DNA of 64,000 bases, from the NCBI RefSeq assembly GCF_900130125.1, contig NZ_FQXY01000009.1, positions 969,760 to 1,033,759 of the forward strand. Reading direction: 5' to 3'. Positions 36,404-44,768 of the stretch are shown here, in pieces; the first letter of the stretch is position 1; each line of letters begins with the position of its first letter. The stretch is from Bacteroides congonensis. Lineage in GTDB: Bacteria > Bacteroidota > Bacteroidia > Bacteroidales > Bacteroidaceae. Made by a program: the position numbers and the translations under genes. A model generated the notes under the pieces. That model worked only from the letters and a program-made list of their open reading frames with translations, was not told the DNA's origin and did no database searches.

Positions 36404-37636
36404 ATGGCATTAGTAAACGAACATTTTTTGAAATTGCCGGGAAGTTACTTGTTCTCGGATATAGCGAAAAAGGTAAATACTTTCAGGATAACGCATCCCA
36501 AACAGGACATCATCCGGCTAGGTATCGGCGATGTTACTCAGCCGCTTCCCAAAGCCTGTACCGAAGCAATGCACAAAGCGGTAGAAGAACTTGCCAATAA
36601 AGATACATTCCGCGGATATGGTCCTGAACAGGGATATGATTTTTTGATTGAAGCAATTATAAAGAATGATTTCGCCCCACGCGGGATTCACTTTTCCGCT
36701 TCCGAAATATTTGTCAGCGACGGAGCTAAAAGCGATACCGGGAATATAGGTGATATTCTTCGCCATGACAATAGCGTAGGCGTTACAGACCCTATTTATC
36801 CGGTATATATTGACAGTAACGTCATGTGCGGACGTGCCGGAGTACTGGAAGAGGAAACGGGTAAATGGAGCAATGTCACATATATGCCCTGTACGAGTGA
36901 AAACAACTTCATTCCTGAAATCCCGGACAAACGGATAGATATTGTTTATCTCTGCTATCCGAACAACCCGACCGGCACAACACTGACCAAACCGGAACTG
37001 AAGAAATGGGTGGACTATGCTTTGGCTAACGACACGTTAATCCTGTTTGATGCCGCATACGAAGCGTATATCCAGGACGAAAACGTCCCCCACTCTATTT
37101 ACGAAATTAAAGGGGCGAAGAAATGCGCCATTGAATTCCGTAGTTTCTCAAAGACAGCAGGATTCACCGGAGTACGTTGTGGATACACGGTAGTACCGAA
37201 AGAGCTTACTGCCGCAACGTTGGAAGGTGACCGCATCCCGCTCAACAGATTATGGAACCGCCGCCAATGCACCAAGTTCAACGGCACTTCCTACATCACC
37301 CAACGGGCTGCGGAAGCTGTTTACAGTGCGGAAGGCAAGGCACAGATTAAAGAAACGATAAATTATTATATGACCAACGCAAAAATCATGAAGGAAGGGC
37401 TGGAAGCTACCGGATTGAAAGTTTACGGCGGAGTGAACGCTCCCTATTTATGGGTGAAAACTCCGAATGGCCTATCCTCATGGCGATTCTTTGAACAGAT
37501 GTTGTATGAAGCCAATGTTGTCGGTACTCCCGGTGTGGGCTTCGGGCCAAGTGGCGAGGGATATATCCGTCTGACCGCTTTCGGCGAACGCAACGACTGC
37601 ATTGAAGCTATGAGAAGAATAAAAAACTGGCTTTAA
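36404..37636 (+). CDS. dapL: LL-diaminopimelate aminotransferase
   Basis: A 410-residue PLP enzyme of fold type I. The N-terminus has GSYLFSDIAKKVNTF and IIRLGIGDVTQPLP; YLCYPNNPTGTTLTKPEL is the substrate/PLP region, and the PLP lysine is in FRSFSKTAGFTGVRCGYTVV. DapL converts tetrahydrodipicolinate and glutamate directly to LL-DAP, bypassing the acylated intermediates. This one-step route fits Bacteroides. Glutamate for the reaction comes from the gltBD genes in the same window. Between dapF and dapL there is a short purine-rich, repeat-like stretch with no coding sign. Confidence 0.97.
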   Translation: MALVNEHFLKLPGSYLFSDIAKKVNTFRITHPKQDIIRLGIGDVTQPLPKACTEAMHKAVEELANKDTFRGYGPEQGYDFLIEAIIKNDFAPRGIHFSASEIFVSDGAKSDTGNIGDILRHDNSVGVTDPIYPVYIDSNVMCGRAGVLEEETGKWSNVTYMPCTSENNFIPEIPDKRIDIVYLCYPNNPTGTTLTKPELKKWVDYALANDTLILFDAAYEAYIQDENVPHSIYEIKGAKKCAIEFRSFSKTAGFTGVRCGYTVVPKELTAATLEGDRIPLNRLWNRRQCTKFNGTSYITQRAAEAVYSAEGKAQIKETINYYMTNAKIMKEGLEATGLKVYGGVNAPYLWVKTPNGLSSWRFFEQMLYEANVVGTPGVGFGPSGEGYIRLTAFGERNDCIEAMRRIKNWL

Positions 37637-37765
37637 GAATTCGGAATGACTTCCCCCGGCTCATTCACAACCAGTAATTCTTAATTTATTTGATAGTATT
37701 TCGCGCGCTACTATATACATGGACCGTACATCCACATTTTTCTAACTTTTAAAGGTAAAAAGACG

Positions 37766-38527
37766 ATGAAAACGACGATTAACAAAAACAAGGGGGTAAT
37801 AACAGTAGCATTATTACTGTCAGGGCTCGTACCATCCGCAACGATGGCACAAGACAAACTAGAAGCTTCGGTAGGAGCAGACTTGGTAAGCGGTTACATC
37901 TGGCGTGGCCAGGATTTGGGCGGAGTCAGCATCCAACCTTCACTGGGGATTACTTACAAAGGTTTCTCACTCGGAGCATGGGGTTCTGTAGGGTTCGAAC
38001 CGGCAGACACGAAAGAGTTTGATTTGACTCTCGGTTACTCAATAGGTGGTTTTAGCGTTTCGGTAACAGATTATTGGTTTAATACCCAGGTAGCGACAGG
38101 TATAGACGATGAGGGAGAAACGGTTTATTCAACCAACAAGTATTTTAAGTATGGAGCCCATTCTACGGCTCATGTATTTGAAGCACAAGTGGGATATGAT
38201 TTCGGTCTGCTGTCCGTCAACTGGTACACGAACTTTACTGGTGCTGACGGTGTGAAAGAAAACGGCAAAAGAGCTTATTCTTCCTATCTCGCACTCAGCG
38301 CACCGTTCAAATTGGGTGGTCTTGACTGGACAGTAGATTTGGGCGTGGTACCTTGGGAAACGACTTTCTATAATGGCTATACAAGCGGGTTCTGTGTTTC
38401 CGATGTCAGCCTCGGAGCTTCCAAGGACATCAAGATTACCGATTCCTTCTCCGTACCGGTATTCGCCAAGGTATCAGTCAATCCACGCACGGAAGGAGCT
38501 TATTTCACATTCGGACTAAGTTTTTAA
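37766..38527 (+). CDS. Outer-membrane beta-barrel protein, TorF/Gcw_chp-like
   Basis: A 253-residue secreted protein with a clear signal peptide (ITVALLLSGLVPSATMAQ, cleavage before DKL). The mature part is built of alternating amphipathic strands ending in the aromatic YFTFGLSF expected of outer-membrane barrels. LEASVGADLVSGYIWRGQDL resembles the start of the Gcw_chp/TorF putative porin family (TIGR02001). It lies upstream of glnB, amtB and glnN, and members of that family are often found next to P-II/AmtB genes. A role in nitrogen-compound passage across the outer membrane is inferred. The family call is by eye. Confidence 0.7.
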   Translation: MKTTINKNKGVITVALLLSGLVPSATMAQDKLEASVGADLVSGYIWRGQDLGGVSIQPSLGITYKGFSLGAWGSVGFEPADTKEFDLTLGYSIGGFSVSVTDYWFNTQVATGIDDEGETVYSTNKYFKYGAHSTAHVFEAQVGYDFGLLSVNWYTNFTGADGVKENGKRAYSSYLALSAPFKLGGLDWTVDLGVVPWETTFYNGYTSGFCVSDVSLGASKDIKITDSFSVPVFAKVSVNPRTEGAYFTFGLSF

Positions 38528-38558
38528 GAGAGAGAGAATTTAAAATATCAAAAGGAGT

Positions 38559-38636
38559 GTATAGGGAAGGTAGTTAGAGTTTAGATTTTATCGGTTTGTT
38601 GTATGGTAACCTGCTATGGCTGCCACTGCCCTATAC
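38559..38636 (+). other. Paired element in the glnB leader
   Basis: GTATAGGG at 38559-38566 is matched by CCCTATAC at 38629-38636, so the 148-nt region before glnB can fold into a stem around a 62-nt loop. It could be a processing site or attenuator; it matches no riboswitch known to me. Confidence 0.35.
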
Positions 38637-38675
38637 CTCTTTCTTTTACTGGTCAACACTAATAATTTAAGGTAT

Positions 38676-39032
38676 ATGAAAAAGATTGAAGCTATTATCC
38701 GTAAAACCAAATTCGAGGACGTGAAAGACGCCCTTCTCGAAGCGGACATCGAATGGTTCTCTTACTATGACGTAAGAGGTATTGGGAAAGCTCGCCAGGG
38801 ACGTATCTATCGTGGCGTAGTCTATGACACCAGCACCATCGAACGAATACTTATCTCTATTGTCGTACGCGACAAAAATGCAGAAAAGACGGTACAAGCC
38901 ATTATCAAGGCTGCACAAACCGGAGAAATCGGCGATGGACGTATCTTCGTCATCCCCATCGAGGATGCCATCCGCATCCGCACTGCCGAACGGGGCGACA
39001 TAGCGCTCTATAACGCCGAACAAGAACGCTAG
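38676..39032 (+). CDS. glnB: P-II nitrogen regulatory protein
   Basis: A 118-residue P-II protein from the ATG at 38676. MKKIEAIIRKTKFEDVKDAL is the usual start; GIGKARQGRIYRGVVYDTS covers the T-loop, and GEIGDGRIFVIPIEDAIRI is the B-loop region with ATP/2-oxoglutarate ligands. An upstream in-frame start at 38616 would add a hydrophobic 20-residue tail foreign to P-II and was set aside. P-II trimers sense ADP/ATP and 2-oxoglutarate. The adjacent amtB points to a GlnK-like role in gating ammonium uptake. The T-loop has RGVVYDT, unlike the proteobacterial RGAEYMV, so uridylylation cannot be assumed. Confidence 0.95.
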   Translation: MKKIEAIIRKTKFEDVKDALLEADIEWFSYYDVRGIGKARQGRIYRGVVYDTSTIERILISIVVRDKNAEKTVQAIIKAAQTGEIGDGRIFVIPIEDAIRIRTAERGDIALYNAEQER

Positions 39033-39105
39033 CGACAAGGTGCCGCACCCAGGTTTCCTTGTGGATTATAACTAATTTATAAAGGTATTAAATAAGATAA
39101 TTATT

Positions 39106-40545
39106 ATGGATACAAAATATAAAAGTCATGGCTTCGTAAAGCCATGGATAGCCACTACTATGTTCATGGTATGCTGTTTTGCTATGGATTTGTCAGCGCA
39201 AGACACAGCCGCTACCGATACTGTTGCAGCAATAACAGAGACAATAACTGAACTTTCAGCACTCCCAGCTGAATCTACGGCAGAAGCCCCGGATACTATC
39301 GGTGAACTGGCTTTAGGATTAAATACGGTTTGGATGTTACTTGCAGCTATGCTCGTATTCTTCATGCAGCCGGGATTTGCCTTAGTAGAAGCAGGTTTCA
39401 CCAGAGTGAAGAATACTGCCAATATTCTGATGAAGAACTTTGTAGATTTCATGTTCGGTTCTTTGCTTTACTGGTTTATCGGTTTCGGACTGATGTTCGG
39501 CGCAGGCGGATTCATCGGGATGCCCCACTTCTTCGACCTGTCTTTCATGGATAACGGGCTGCCTAAAGAAGGATTCCTTATTTTCCAGACCGTATTCTGT
39601 GCCACTGCCGCTACCATCGTATCAGGAGCAATGGCAGAACGCACCAAATTCTCCATGTATTTGATTTATACAATCTTCATCAGTGTACTGATTTACCCGA
39701 TTTCCGGTCATTGGACTTGGGGCGGCGGTTGGCTGATGAACAGTGAAGCAGGTTCTTTTATGATGAACCTTTTCGGAACGACCTTCCATGATTTTGCAGG
39801 TTCCACTGTTGTTCACTCGGTAGGTGGATGGATTGCTTTGGTAGGTGCCGCCATTCTAGGCCCACGTATCGGCAAATATGGAAAAGACGGTAAATCCAGA
39901 GCTATTCCGGGACATAACCTGACTATTGCCGCATTGGGTGTATTTATCCTTTGGTTCGGATGGTTCGGATTCAACCCCGGTTCCCAGTTGGCAGCAAGTA
40001 CCGAAGCAGATGCAAACGCAATCTCACATGTATTCCTGACAACCAATCTTGCAGCTTGTGCGGGTGGTTTCTTCGCCTTGGTAATCAGTTGGATGAAATA
40101 TGGAAAGCCCTCTTTGTCATTGACACTGAATGGTGTATTGGCAGGCTTGGTAGGTATCACCGCCGGATGCGATGTCGTATCTCCCGCAGGAGCCGTGCTG
40201 ATTGGTGCTATCTGTGGCATTGTGATGATATTCTCGGTAGACTTTATTGATAAAGTCCTGAAAATCGACGACCCGGTAGGCGCCTCCTCCGTACATGGTG
40301 TATGCGGTTTCTTAGGAACCATTCTCACAGGCTTATTCTCCACCAGCGAAGGGTTGTTCTATGGATATGGTTTCGGATTCCTCGGAGCGCAAGTCTTCGG
40401 AGCGCTTGTAGTCGGAGCTTGGGCGGCAGGTATGGGATTCATCATCTTCAAGGCTCTCGATAAAATTCACGGTCTGCGCGTTCCGGCACGTATCGAGGAA
40501 GAAGGTCTGGATATTTACGAACACGGAGAATCCGCTTACAACTAA
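39106..40545 (+). CDS. amtB: Ammonium transporter
   Basis: A 479-residue Amt/Mep/Rh protein. After an N-terminal hydrophobic stretch and an acidic, Thr/Ala-rich segment, the eleven-helix channel begins near LNTVWMLLAAMLVFFMQPGF. FDFAGSTVVHSVGG-like sequence (here HDFAGSTVVHSVGGWIALVG) contains the first pore histidine and SSVHGVCGFLGT the second. It conducts ammonium into the cytoplasm and is expected to be blocked by the P-II protein encoded 73 nt upstream. The first ~65 residues (signal-like MFMVCCFAMDLSAQ) are longer than in E. coli AmtB; the leader may be cleaved. Confidence 0.97.
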   Translation: MDTKYKSHGFVKPWIATTMFMVCCFAMDLSAQDTAATDTVAAITETITELSALPAESTAEAPDTIGELALGLNTVWMLLAAMLVFFMQPGFALVEAGFTRVKNTANILMKNFVDFMFGSLLYWFIGFGLMFGAGGFIGMPHFFDLSFMDNGLPKEGFLIFQTVFCATAATIVSGAMAERTKFSMYLIYTIFISVLIYPISGHWTWGGGWLMNSEAGSFMMNLFGTTFHDFAGSTVVHSVGGWIALVGAAILGPRIGKYGKDGKSRAIPGHNLTIAALGVFILWFGWFGFNPGSQLAASTEADANAISHVFLTTNLAACAGGFFALVISWMKYGKPSLSLTLNGVLAGLVGITAGCDVVSPAGAVLIGAICGIVMIFSVDFIDKVLKIDDPVGASSVHGVCGFLGTILTGLFSTSEGLFYGYGFGFLGAQVFGALVVGAWAAGMGFIIFKALDKIHGLRVPARIEEEGLDIYEHGESAYN

Positions 40546-40610
40546 AAACAAAGAACGTCTGTTCACATACGAATGACACAGACTATATAGATTTAAAAAC
40601 AGATTTCTAT

Positions 40611-40638
40611 CCCGGGCGGGTTTGGTCGCCTTCCCGGG
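40611..40638 (+). other. GC-rich hairpin between amtB and glnN
   Basis: CCCGGG at 40611-40616 pairs with CCCGGG at 40633-40638 (seven pairs with the flanking T/A). No T-run follows, so it is not a standard terminator. It may stabilise or separate the amtB and glnN messages. Confidence 0.4.
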
Positions 40639-40698
40639 AACCATACAGAGAAAGATTATTTGCTCTAACATATTTAACAACAAATCAAATTAGGTATT

Positions 40699-42888
40699 AT
40701 GTCAAAACTAAGATTCAGAGTAGTAGAAACTGCTTTCAAGAAGAAAGCGGTTGAGGTAGCAACCCCTGCAGAACGTCCGTCGGAGTATTTCGCCAAGTAC
40801 GTATTCAACAAGGAAAAGATGTTCAAGTACCTTCCGAGTAAGGTGTACAATGCACTGATTGACGCTATTGACAATGGTGCTCCGCTAGACCGCAGCATTG
40901 CCGATGAGGTAGCGGCCGGTATGAAGAAATGGGCCATCGAAATGGGTGTCACTCATTACACACACTGGTTTGCACCGCTGACCGAAGGCACGGCAGAAAA
41001 GCATGACGCCTTTGTTGAACATGACGGCAAAGGCGGTATGATGGAAGAATTCACAGGCAAGCTGCTTGTACAGCAGGAGCCGGATGCTTCCTCTTTCCCG
41101 AACGGCGGTATCCGCAATACGTTCGAAGCCCGTGGATACAGTGCCTGGGATCCTTCATCTCCTGCATTTATCGTCGACGACACTCTTTGTATCCCGACCG
41201 TATTCATCGCATATACCGGTGAAGCCCTCGACTACAAAGCTCCCCTATTGAAAGCACTTCGTGCCGTAGATAAGGCAGCCGTAGACGTTTGCCACTATTT
41301 CAATCCGGAAGTGAAGAAAGTAGTCGCCTACCTGGGTTGGGAACAGGAATATTTCTTAGTGGACGAAGGTTTATACGCCGCACGCCCGGACTTATTAATG
41401 ACAGGCCGTACATTAATGGGGCACGACAGCGCCAAGAACCAGCAGTTGGAAGACCATTATTTCGGTGCTATTCCTACCCGTGTAGCAGCATTTATGAAAG
41501 ACCTCGAAATTGAAGCCTTGAAATTGGGTATCCCTGTAAAGACCCGTCACAACGAGGTTGCACCCAACCAGTTTGAACTGGCTCCTATCTTCGAAGAATG
41601 TAACTTAGCCAATGACCATAACTTATTGATTATGTCGTTGATGCGCAAAGTAAGCCGTCGTCATGGTTTCCGTGTACTGCTTCATGAGAAGCCGTTCAAA
41701 GGCGTCAACGGTTCCGGTAAGCACAATAACTGGTCATTGGGAACTGACACAGGCATCTTATTAATGGGACCGGGCAAGACCCCTGAAGACAATCTGCGTT
41801 TCGTTACGTTTGTAGTAAACACATTGATGGCAGTTTATCATCATAACGGATTACTGAAAGCATCCATCTCCAGTGCCACCAACGCCCACCGTCTGGGAGC
41901 GAATGAAGCGCCGCCGGCAATCATTTCCTCTTTCCTGGGCAAACAGTTGTCTCAGGTATTGGATCATATAGAAAACAGTACAAAGGATGACCTAATCAGC
42001 CTCAGCGGCAAGCAAGGCATGAAGCTGGATATTCCGCAGATACCCGAATTGCTGATTGACAATACCGACCGTAACCGCACCTCTCCTTTCGCCTTCACCG
42101 GCAACCGTTTCGAGTTCCGTGCCGTAGGTTCCGAAGCAAACTGTGCTTCCGCCATGATTGCATTGAACTCTGCCGTAGCTCATCAGTTGACGAAATTCAA
42201 GAAAGATGTAGACGCCCTGATTGAAAAAGGAGAACCGAAAATATCCGCCATCCTTGAGATTATCCGCGGATACATCAAAGAGTGTAAAGCCATCCACTTT
42301 GACGGCAACGGTTACAGTGACGAATGGAAAGAAGAAGCTGCCCGCCGCGGTCTGGATTGTGAAACGAGTGTTCCTGTCATCTTCGACAACTATCTGAAAC
42401 CGGAAACGATTGCCATGTTCGAAGCTACCGGTGTAATGACAAAGAAAGAACTGGAAGCCCGTAACGAAGTGAAATGGGAAACTTACACGAAAAAGATTCA
42501 GATTGAAGCCCGTGTATTGGGTGACCTGGCAATGAACCATATCATCCCGGTAGCAACTCAGTATCAAACGGATTTGATTAATAACGTCTATAAGATGCAA
42601 TCCCTGTTCCCGGCAGAAAAGGCAGCCAGGTTATCTGCCAAGAACTTGGAACTTATCGAAGAGATTGCCGACCGTACAGCCTTCATCAAAGAGCATGTGG
42701 ACGCCATGGTGGAAGCTCGTAAAGTGGCGAACAAAATTGAAAGCGAACGTGAGAAAGCCATTGCCTACCATGACACCATCGCTCCGGCACTGGAAGAAAT
42801 CCGTTACCACATCGACAAGTTGGAACTCATTGTCGACAATCAAATGTGGACGCTTCCGAAATACAGGGAACTATTATTCGTAAGATAA
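40699..42888 (+). CDS. glnN: Glutamine synthetase type III
   Basis: A 729-residue GSIII, the long dodecameric glutamine synthetase typical of Bacteroides and cyanobacteria. It has LGWEQEYFLVDEGLYAARPD, KTRHNEVAPNQFELAPIFEE and LLHEKPFKGVNGSGKHNNWS, equivalents of the catalytic metal- and ATP-binding blocks, and TDRNRTSPFAFTGNRFEFRA for the glutamate/ammonia site. It condenses ammonia and glutamate to glutamine with ATP. Position after glnB-amtB gives one ammonium assimilation cluster, which supplies the many glutamine-using enzymes encoded to its left. It is followed by a good terminator. Confidence 0.98.
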   Translation: MSKLRFRVVETAFKKKAVEVATPAERPSEYFAKYVFNKEKMFKYLPSKVYNALIDAIDNGAPLDRSIADEVAAGMKKWAIEMGVTHYTHWFAPLTEGTAEKHDAFVEHDGKGGMMEEFTGKLLVQQEPDASSFPNGGIRNTFEARGYSAWDPSSPAFIVDDTLCIPTVFIAYTGEALDYKAPLLKALRAVDKAAVDVCHYFNPEVKKVVAYLGWEQEYFLVDEGLYAARPDLLMTGRTLMGHDSAKNQQLEDHYFGAIPTRVAAFMKDLEIEALKLGIPVKTRHNEVAPNQFELAPIFEECNLANDHNLLIMSLMRKVSRRHGFRVLLHEKPFKGVNGSGKHNNWSLGTDTGILLMGPGKTPEDNLRFVTFVVNTLMAVYHHNGLLKASISSATNAHRLGANEAPPAIISSFLGKQLSQVLDHIENSTKDDLISLSGKQGMKLDIPQIPELLIDNTDRNRTSPFAFTGNRFEFRAVGSEANCASAMIALNSAVAHQLTKFKKDVDALIEKGEPKISAILEIIRGYIKECKAIHFDGNGYSDEWKEEAARRGLDCETSVPVIFDNYLKPETIAMFEATGVMTKKELEARNEVKWETYTKKIQIEARVLGDLAMNHIIPVATQYQTDLINNVYKMQSLFPAEKAARLSAKNLELIEEIADRTAFIKEHVDAMVEARKVANKIESEREKAIAYHDTIAPALEEIRYHIDKLELIVDNQMWTLPKYRELLFVR

Positions 42889-42897
42889 AAAAAGAAA

Positions 42898-42927
42898 ATG
42901 CCCGATGAAGAAAAAATCATCGGGCAT
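42898..42927 (+). terminator. Rho-independent terminator after glnN
   Basis: ATGCCCGATGA at 42898-42908 pairs with TCATCGGGCAT at 42917-42927 around an A-rich loop, starting 10 nt after the stop codon. The downstream T-run is short. Confidence 0.7.
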
Positions 42928-43013
42928 GGAATAGAGATTATCTATTTCTTTTGTTGGTTGTTTTAAGTTTGCAGTGGAGGGGTGCCGTGAGGCAGTCCTC
43001 TTCTTTTTATACC

Positions 43014-43574
43014 CTATACACTCAAGAAGATAATCAACAAGCGTATGTTCTCTTTTAAGAAACGCAGAGTGATAGTCATATTCTTTTCCACCGTCTTTTC
43101 TGAAATAGCGAGTTTCTCTGCGATTTCACGGTTGGTGCACCCTTCCTTACGGCTCAATCGGAATATTTCCTGTTGGCGGGGAGAAAGCTCCTTCAACAAT
43201 TGTTCAATGTATTCTCCCAATTCATGCGCCTCTATCTCCTCTTGAATCCCATGCCAATCATTATCATTTTCAGTGATAGTATCCAAAACGGTAAGTTTAT
43301 AAGCGTTCTCATTAAAGCTTTTCCGCATATGGCTAAAGATAAGATTGCGGGTGGCTATAAAAAGAAATCCCTCAAAACTTTCATTTTCTTTTAAAGATTC
43401 ACGATAATTCCAGAGTTTCAGAAATACCTGTTGGACAATATCTTCAATATCGGCATCCGAAGTAATATAAAGCCGTGAAAAGTTACAAACCTTCCCCCAA
43501 TACCTTTTATAAATAATGGAAAACGCATCATTATCACCTTTTTTCAGTGCAGCTATCAATTCACGGTCTGTCAT
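43014..43574 (-). CDS. ECF-type RNA polymerase sigma factor
   Basis: A 186-residue sigma-70 ECF protein. Region 2 includes DAFSIIYKRYWGKV and ADIEDIVQQVFLKLWNYRES; region 4 includes LSPRQQEIFRLSRKEGCTNR and the helix-turn-helix IAEKLAISEKTVEKNM. It is divergent from the fecR-like anti-sigma gene, and the SusC-like transporter after that carries an STN domain. Together these form the usual Bacteroides transenvelope switch in which substrate binding at the transporter frees the sigma factor. Its own -7 element lies about 20 nt upstream of the start. Confidence 0.95.
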   Translation of the reverse strand: MTDRELIAALKKGDNDAFSIIYKRYWGKVCNFSRLYITSDADIEDIVQQVFLKLWNYRESLKENESFEGFLFIATRNLIFSHMRKSFNENAYKLTVLDTITENDNDWHGIQEEIEAHELGEYIEQLLKELSPRQQEIFRLSRKEGCTNREIAEKLAISEKTVEKNMTITLRFLKENIRLLIIFLSV

Positions 43575-43789
43575 AAGATTTATTAATTACAGGCGCAAAT
43601 ATAAGTACTAATATTAAATATGAGTATATAAACGCTAAAATTATTATACGCTCATCCCCAATTATTCCTCTATACCATACCAAAAGTCCCCAATTCAAAC
43701 ATAAAATTCACCCTTCCGAAAAAAAAGTTCTTTTTAAGGGAGGGTTAAAATATAGTTGCGAGTATTTAATGTAGATAAGCAGAAAAAGA
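43575..43789. promoter_or_regulatory. Divergent sigma/anti-sigma promoter region
   Basis: On the minus strand TATATTTGC (43595-43603) is a strong -7 element for the ECF sigma gene with a leader of about 20 nt. Toward fecR, TATAGTTG near 43752 is a weaker match to TAnnTTTG. One of these may instead be read by the ECF sigma factor, which the sequence cannot decide. Confidence 0.55.
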
Positions 43790-44725
43790 ATGGAAAAAAA
43801 AGAGGTAAACAGATTAATTAAAGGCTTACTGACTGACCAACTCAGTTGGGAAGAAAAAGAAAAGTTGTCCCGACACAAATCGGTAGAAGAAAGGATGAAA
43901 CGGCAATGGAGACACGCCGCGGAAAATCCCGAAGACCGGGAAATGGGAGAACGGGTATGGAAACGTCTGGAAGAATGTAGAAAGCCGGCAAAACCACCCC
44001 GCTATCAACTCTCCTTCCAACGCTTTGTTGCTGCCGCTTCCATCATCTTGTTTGTTATGGCGGGAAGTTTATGGCTTTTAAAACAAAATTGGGAAAGTAC
44101 AACCGAATATATCAGTTTCACTGCCGACAAAGCCCTGATGTATATGCTTCCTGACAGTTCGAAAGTATGGATGAAAACAGGCAGCAATATACGCTACGCA
44201 CAAAACTTCGGAAGCCAAAGGGAAGTTTGGTTGGAAGGCGAAGCATTATTCGATGTGACCAAAGGAAAGAAACAACATTTTATAGTACATATTCCTAAAG
44301 CATTTATCGAAGTAAAAGGCACTTCCTTCCAAATCAAAAAGAACAAGTACAATAAAAATGAAATAACCCTGTTTGAAGGAGAAGTAGAATTCAATATCCA
44401 GTCCACCAACCAATGTATCGCCATGAATCCGTTGGATAAAATAATCTATGACCCGGAGACTGCAGACATAACAATGGAAAAAGTAGAACATATGAATTGG
44501 GAGAACGGACGGTATCTGTTTACGGACATCACACTGGCGCAATTAATAGAAATTATCAACGACAGATATGATTCGCAAATCATTCTTGGTAAAAATGTAA
44601 ATAAGAAATATAAATATTCGGGAAGCCTCTACCATGATGAGCCTTTAGAAAATGTAATCAAGAAACTATGTTACAGCATGAGCTTGAAAGTCGAGAAAAA
44701 AGGAGAAGAAATTCTCATTTACTAA
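43790..44725 (+). CDS. FecR-family anti-sigma factor
   Basis: A 311-residue inner-membrane regulator. The first ~75 residues are a cytoplasmic sigma-binding part. A single membrane segment follows (FVAAASIILFVMAGSLWLL, about 80-100), then the periplasmic FecR domain (DSSKVWMKTGSNIRYAQNFG, EVWLEGEALFDVTKGK) and a C-terminal DUF4974-like STN-fold domain (FTDITLAQLIEIINDRYDSQ). It should hold the divergent ECF sigma factor inactive until signalled by the SusC-like transporter encoded 43 nt downstream. Confidence 0.95.
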   Translation: MEKKEVNRLIKGLLTDQLSWEEKEKLSRHKSVEERMKRQWRHAAENPEDREMGERVWKRLEECRKPAKPPRYQLSFQRFVAAASIILFVMAGSLWLLKQNWESTTEYISFTADKALMYMLPDSSKVWMKTGSNIRYAQNFGSQREVWLEGEALFDVTKGKKQHFIVHIPKAFIEVKGTSFQIKKNKYNKNEITLFEGEVEFNIQSTNQCIAMNPLDKIIYDPETADITMEKVEHMNWENGRYLFTDITLAQLIEIINDRYDSQIILGKNVNKKYKYSGSLYHDEPLENVIKKLCYSMSLKVEKKGEEILIY

Positions 44726-44768
44726 TATCTTTTTTATTAATCATTTAAATAACTAAAAATCTAAAAGC

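Noticed and set aside
38616..38675. N-terminal extension of the P-II protein from an earlier start
   Set aside because: The 20 extra residues are hydrophobic and not found in P-II proteins; the conserved start MKKIEAI begins at 38676.
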